Assembly (NCBI GenBank): GCA_017562135.1
Contig: QEYB01001653.1
Span: 1-64,000, forward strand
Direction of reading: 5' to 3'
DNA from: Dipylidium caninum
Lineage: Eukaryota; Platyhelminthes; Cestoda; Cyclophyllidea; Dipylidiidae
Length of the DNA stretch: 64,000 bases
The notes under the pieces are model-generated. The model ran no database searches and was not told where the DNA came from. It saw only the letters and a program-made list of their open reading frames with translations. Shown here one piece after another: positions 57,960-64,000 of this stretch. A program made the translations under genes and the position numbers. Each line of letters opens with the position of its first letter. The stretch's first letter is position 1.

Positions 57960-60747
57960 GAAGTTGTTTTGCATTAATAGCTGTCGTAGTATTTTATGCG
58001 TGAGTGTTCATTAGAGGTTGGTCTGTTATGCTAGAGACGCAAATGTTCGGCTTTTTAAGCATAAAGTTTTTACACGACTTTGGAAACGTTTGTTAAACAT
58101 AAATTTAAATCGTGATTTAATAAAATTTAGCTATCCTTAGTCCTGGTGTTGAGTTACATTTATAAGTTTTTGTCCATTAATGGAAGACTTGCTTCAATCT
58201 CTCGCTAATGCCGATGTTGATATGAGTTGTTTGGGGTAGGTGCCGCATTCGTGGCTTTCATTTGTTGGTTTTCCTTTTCTTTGTACTCCCTAATTATCAG
58301 TCCTCCTTTCGCTTCACTGTGTCTGTCATTAAACAAAGAAGCAATCTTTAATACGCGAGGATCTAATAGAGCATATTTAACAGTACCCACGTTCTTGACA
58401 GGCGTTTTCGTACAGATCTTGCATAATTTATTTTGCATACTTTATTACCCACGGTGCATGCTGAGGAGAAAAGCATAGATTGTGTGTTCGGTAGCGGTTA
58501 TGTCATGAATTTGGAGTTAGGGCCATCTGGTTGTTGTTACTTCATTTAAAATACAATGAAATATTGCCTCTATGACGTATAGGGTTGGAGTTTGTTGACT
58601 TCTGTTGTTGAATCTGAAGTTAGGCGCTGGTTATTCCTTTTGGACTAAGTAGTGTTTGCACATCTCTTGGATTTTGCGTTGTTGGTGGAGTTTCTGTCTC
58701 TAACATTTGACATTTGGCTAGTAGCATGTGTTTGTACAGACTGTTTTAAATGAGGTTTGAACGAGATATGCGAGGACGTACAAGGGAAGTAGTGATGAGT
58801 GAGAAGTGAGATTGAAGAATGCCAGTCGAAGGGGTGTTAGCTGGGCCATGGTGAGGAGCATCAAGTACTAGAATCCACGTAATCGTTGGCTGACGCTTCT
58901 CGGAGTTCAGTGGCGCCAGATAGCGCGCGTGTAGATGCGCATGTAGTTAAGGCTATTTGTCGTAATGGCAAGCATGGGAAAGTGACTTGTGCATAAACTT
59001 GTCAGTGGGAATTTCTTCACCGCATGGGCAAAATGCTGCCGTGAAGAGGCTTTGGAAAGCATGAGAAATGATGGGGATGGGTATAGTTTGGACAAAAGAC
59101 GACGGTGTGTCGTGTAGGCGAAGGGTGAAGTATGGGACGAAGTGTTAAGATGGACTCTTGGATGTTGGAGTGGCATAGTTGAGGTGAATATTTGAGTTGG
59201 TGATGGAATTGTGGAGAAAGCATTTTCCTCAACAGCCACTCTAACGCTTGACATAGGGGACTGAGTTGGTTGGTTGGTTGGTTGGTGTGTTGCTTTGTGT
59301 TGGCATGTGTTGAAAAGGCATTGGCATTGCCCTTTGTTTTGTATTATTGCCTATTCTTAGATTCGGTATCATGTGTGTCCCTTGCAGTTAGGCTCGAGTA
59401 AGAGCGTGTAAGTTGTTTTTACTTCCTTACTGTTTCCTCTCATTTGCGATTATTCTTATTGCCTTACGTGTGTAATAAGTCAACGTGTTCAAAATGTAGT
59501 GTTTTCGCCTTCCTTTGTGTAGTGCATATGCGTTGTCTATGCCCTTGTGACCGTATTTCATTGGCCCTATTTGGCGGGTCATCTTGCTGATTAACTTTCT
59601 GTCCGTTACTTATTTTCCACTTAGTCTTCCTCTGCTTTCAATTTCGTTATCTCTATCTACCTACCGACCTACCTCCCTATATATTATCAACGGAGAACGT
59701 TTTTTTTTTTCAATATGTGAGAGCGGAATAGGACATATTTGACGCTGTTCTTTTGTAGCATGTGTTTCTTACCGATGCTTCATTATTAACTGCCGAGGCT
59801 GAAAGCGTGGATTCTGCATTGAAAGTGGTTATGTATTGAAGTTAGGACTATTAGGAGATCTATTTTTCTTGCTATTATCCTTGCTATTGTTGTTCTTAAT
59901 TATCATTTCACCTTGTACAAATGAAACAACTATATACTTGTTTGTTAATAAGACTTCATTTTTATTAACGTTTATTATGGAACCAGACGGCAGGAGTTGT
60001 TTAGTTAGCCTGTGCGGCATCAAGTCATATTGTTGTAGCTTTTCTTGGCTATTCCACTAGTGATTGAATTGCGGCGAAAAGTTCTTATTATATTGCCTAA
60101 CTCAGAGTCTATGAGGTGAATTGGTTGTTAGGCTACATCGGTGTGTATGTATGTATGTAGGTATGTATGTTTGCGTATATGGACGTGTGTATTTAATAGT
60201 TATAAGTGGTTAATTTGAAAGTCTCTTGTATAAAAGGATGTTTCTCATAGTATGTAAACTTGTTGTTCCCTTGTGTCTAGTGGAGAGTGTTTTGTGAGCA
60301 GGAATCATAAGGTTAGTAGGTGGATTGGTTGGCATTGTGCTTGTCATATTGGACGTAGCATTTGTTTGTTAGGCGTGGGTGTTGTACCATTGATATTTGA
60401 TAATTATGGGGGCATTTGTTAGTTGGTAGTGAGTTCATTGAGAATGCGGAAATAGTCATTATTCACGTAGACCTGATGAGATGCATGTTTGCAGGTATGT
60501 ATGTCAATGAGTGTGTATATGGGGTTATTTCGTGTAATTTGGGGAAGAGATGGTGACTCGAGTTGAGGAAGGGTGGAGTGAAGGAAAGGTGGGAGGGAGG
60601 CAGTGTTAGAAGAGAATGTTGGAGGTAAAAACGACTAGTTGAGAGGTAGGGATGCAGGGAGGCAGCAGGGTGGAAAATGCATTGACCCCAGGAGGCTTTC
60701 GAAAGTGATTGAAGTTGTGAGAATTGGTGATCACTGGATAGGGGCAG
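57960..60747. other. T/G-rich non-coding stretch leading into the satellite
   Basis: The plus strand is visibly enriched in T and G, with (GGTT)n at 59,264-59,286, GTAT units at 60,141-60,170 and a TATAAAAGG at about 60,229. All frames are short. A polarity this long suggests transcription or strand-biased mutation rather than coding. Confidence 0.5.
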
Positions 60748-63700
60748 GGGCAAAAATACTCGCGATTTGCGCATCCCGCAGCCCATTCTGCATGAGATGG
60801 GTCGAAGGTAGCCTGGATGAGTGGAAGAAGTGTTGCATGTGTGCCATTTCGCCTCACAAGTCGGCGTATGCGCTCCTCAATCTGCCACTCTATCGCACAT
60901 TGACGTGGTCCACTGCCAAATCGCATGGGCAAAAATACTCGCGATTTGCGCATCCTGCAGCCCATTCTGCATGAGATGGGTCGAAGGTAGCCTGGATGAG
61001 TGGAAGAAGTGTTGCATGTGTGCCATTTCGCCTCACAAGTCGGCGTATGCGCTCCTCAATCTGCCACTCTATCGCACATTGACGTGGTCCACTGCCAAAT
61101 CGCATGGGCAAAAATACTCGCGATTTGCGCATCCTGCAGCCCATTCTGCATGAGATGGGTCGAAGGTAGCCTGGATGAGTGGAAGAAGTGTTGCATGTGT
61201 GCCATTTCGCCTCACAAGTCGGCGTATGCGCTCCTCAATCTGCCACTCTATCGCACATTGACGTGGTCCACTGCCAAATCGCATGGGCAAAAATACTCGC
61301 GATTTGCGCATCCTGCAGCCCATTCTGCATGAGATGGGTCGAAGGTAGCCTGGATGAGTGGAAGAAGTGTTGCATGTGTGCCATTTCGCCTCACAAGTCG
61401 GCGTATGCGCTCCTCAATCTGCCACTCTATCGCACATTGACGTGGTCCACTGCCAAATCGCATGGGCAAAAATACTCGCGATTTGCGCATCCTGCAGCCC
61501 ATTCTGCATGAGATGGGTCGAAGGTAGCCTGGATGAGTGGAAGAATGTTGCATGTGTGCCATTTCGCCTCACAAGTCGGCGTATGCGCTCCTCAATCTGC
61601 CACTCTATCGCACATTGACGTGGTCCACTGCCAAATCGCATGGGCAAAATTACTCGCGATTTGCGCATCCTGCAGCCCATTCTGCATGAGATGGGTCGAA
61701 GGTAGCCTGGATGAGTGGAAGAAGTGTTGCATGTGTGCCATTTCGCCTCACAAGTCGGCGTATGCGCTCCTCAATCTGCCACTCTATCGCACATTGACGT
61801 GGTCCACTGCCAAATCGCATGGGCAAAAATACTCGCGATTTGCGCATCCTGCAGCCCATTCTGCATGAGATGGGTCGAAGGTAGCCTGGATGAGTGGAAG
61901 AAGTGTTGCATGTGTGCCATTTCGCCTCACAAGTCGGCGTATGCGCTCCTCAATCTGCCACTCTATCGCACATTGACGTGGTCCACTGCCAAATCGCATG
62001 GGCAAAAATACTCGCGATTTGCGCATCCTGCAGCCCATTCTGCATGAGATGGGTCGAAGGTAGCCTGGATGAGTGGAAGAAGTGTTGCATGTGTGCCATT
62101 TCGCCTCACAAGTCGGCGTATGCGCTCCTCAATCTGCCACTCTATCGCACATTGACGTGGTCCACTGCCAAATCGCATGGGCAAAAATACTCGCGATTTG
62201 CGCATCCTGCAGCCCATTCTGCATGAGATGGGTCGAAGGTAGCCTGGATGAGTGGAAGAAGTGTTGCATGTGTGCCATTTCGCCTCACAAGTCGGCGTAT
62301 GCGCTCCTCAATCTGCCACTCTATCGCACATTGACGTGGTCCACTGCCAAATCGCATGGGCAAAAATACTCGCGATTTGCGCATCCTGCAGCCCATTCTG
62401 CATGAGATGGGTCGAAGGTAGCCTGGATGAGTGGAAGAAGTGTTGCATGTGTGCCATTTCGCCTCACAAGTCGGCGTATGCGCTCCTCAATCTGCCACTC
62501 TATCGCACATTGACGTGGTCCACTGCCAAATCGCATGGGCAAAAATACTCGCGATTTGCGCATCCTGCAGCCCATTCTGCATGAGATGGGTCGAAGGTAG
62601 CCTGGATGAGTGGAAGAAGTGTTGCATGTGTGCCATTTCGCCTCACAAGTCGGCGTATGCGCTCCTCAATCTGCCACTCTATCGCACATTGACGTGGTCC
62701 ACTGCCAAATCGCATGGGCAAAAATACTCGCGATTTGCGCATCCTGCAGCCCATTCTGCATGAGATGGGTCGAAGGTAGCCTGGATGAGTGGAAGAAGTG
62801 TTGCATGTGTGCCATTTCGCCTCACAAGTCGGCGTATGCGCTCCTCAATCTGCCACTCTATCGCACATTGACGTGGTCCACTGCCAAATCGCATGGGCAA
62901 AAATACTCGCGATTTGCGCATCCTGCAGCCCATTCTGCATGAGATGGGTCGAAGGTAGCCTGGATGAGTGGAAGAAGTGTTGCATGTGTGCCATTTCGCC
63001 TCACAAGTCGGCGTATGCGCTCCTCAATCTGCCACTCTATCGCACATTGACGTGGTCCACTGCCAAATCGCATGGGCAAAAATACTCGCGATTTGCGCAT
63101 CCTGCAGCCCATTCTGCATGAGATGGGTCGAAGGTAGCCTGGATGAGTGGAAGAAGTGTTGCATGTGTGCCATTTCGCCTCACAAGTCGGCGTATGCGCT
63201 CCTCAATCTGCCACTCTATCGCACATTGACGTGGTCCACTGCCAAATCGCATGGGCAAAAATACTCGCGATTTGCGCATCCTGCAGCCCATTCTGCATGA
63301 GATGGGTCGAAGGTAGCCTGGATGAGTGGAAGAAGTGTTGCATGTGTGCCATTTCGCCTCACAAGTCGGCGTATGCGCTCCTCAATCTGCCACTCTATCG
63401 CACATTGACGTGGTCCACTGCCAAATCGCATGGGCAAAAATACTCGCGATTTGCGCATCCTGCAGCCCATTCTGCATGAGATGGGTCGAAGGTAGCCTGG
63501 ATGAGTGGAAGAAGTGTTGCATGTGTGCCATTTCGCCTCACAAGTCGGCGTATGCGCTCCTCAATCTGCCACTCTATCGCACATTGACGTGGTCCACTGC
63601 CAAATCGCATGGGCAAAAATACTCGCGATTTGCGCATCCTGCAGCCCATTCTGCATGAGATGGGTCGAAGGTAGCCTGGAATGAGTGGAAGAAGTGTTGC

Positions 63701-64000
63701 ATGTGTGCCATTTCGCCTCACAAGTCGGCGTATGCGCTCCTCAATCTGCCACTCTATCGCACATTGACGTGGTCCACTGCCAAATCGCATGGGCAAAAAT
63801 ACTCGCGATTTGCGCATCCTGCAGCCCATTCTGCATGAGATGGGTCGAAGGTAGCCTGGATGAGTGGAAGAAGTGTTGCATGTGTGCCATTTCGCCTCAC
63901 AAGTCGGCGTATGCGCTCCTCAATCTGCCACTCTATCGCACATTGACGTGGTCCACTGCCAAATCGCATGGGCAAAAATACTCGCGATTTGCGCATCCTG
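60748..64000 (+). repeat. 179-bp satellite array, about 18 copies, running off the window
   Basis: Starting at GGGCAAAAATACTCGCG (60,748), the sequence repeats every 179 bp to the window end: 18 full units plus 31 bp. Units are almost identical. Seen differences are a C in the first unit where others have T (CATCC(C/T)GCAGCCC), one deletion near 61,544 (178-bp unit), one AAAAT/AAATT change near 61,650, and one inserted A near 63,680. Each unit has the 8-bp inverted repeat CAAATCGC...GCGATTTG around the unit joint. Frames of 110 (plus) and 84 (minus) codons recur in every unit. They are a by-product: they cross unit borders, repeat exactly and have no start context or bias. Confidence 0.97.

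Noticed and set aside
60229..60295. TATAAAAGG followed by a short hydrophobic frame (MFLIVCKLVVPLCLVESVL)
   Set aside because: Only 19 codons in a T/G-rich stretch, where hydrophobic frames are expected by chance.
60821..63996. Identical 110-codon (plus) and 84-codon (minus) frames in every satellite unit
   Set aside because: They recur only because the DNA repeats. Both strands are equally open and there is no start context or promoter. The unit length is not a multiple of three.

Overview
This window looks like nuclear DNA from an animal. It has no bacterial operons. It shows short exon-like segments bounded by GT/AG splice signals, TATA and CCAAT promoter motifs, a decayed core histone gene, two 5S rRNA-like sequences, many old degenerate repeats and a long satellite array. 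The 5S-like sequences and the intron style would fit a flatworm (tapeworm or fluke), but that is an inference. No marker in the window settles the phylum.

Layout. From 1 to about 14.5 kb there are mostly degenerate dispersed repeats (families R1, R2, R4) and one small TATA-driven secreted-protein gene on the minus strand near 5.6 kb. At 14.5-16.4 kb there is a histone H2B pseudogene and three exon-like segments, all on the minus strand. From 17 to 28 kb there are again repeats and nothing clearly coding. At 28.8-29.6 kb (minus) there is a good candidate for a secreted immunoglobulin-like glycoprotein. At 31.8-33.4 kb (plus) there is a decayed frame with an endonuclease/exonuclease/phosphatase-like motif, followed by an exon-like segment with a hydrophobic tail.

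The GC-rich stretch 34.8-39.1 kb is the most gene-dense part. It holds an acidic protein on the plus strand (with a frameshift in a CCG tract) converging on a minus-strand gene that starts with a TATA box and signal peptide at 38.1 kb. A second, divergent promoter lies at 38.7 kb, with a perfect 20-bp palindrome between the two. From 40 to 54 kb there are simple-repeat clusters, a clean 153-nt exon with a decayed tandem copy, two 5S-like elements and more repeats. The plus strand of 58-60.7 kb is T/G-rich and apparently non-coding. From 60,748 to the window end runs an almost perfect array of 179-bp monomers, about 18 copies.

No complete gene could be assembled. Exon joins were judged by hand from splice motifs, reading-frame phase and third-position GC, and none is confirmed. 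Several candidate genes carry a stop or a one-base shift, so the set may mix decayed copies, assembly errors and real genes. No pathway linking the genes is visible. Each stands alone.
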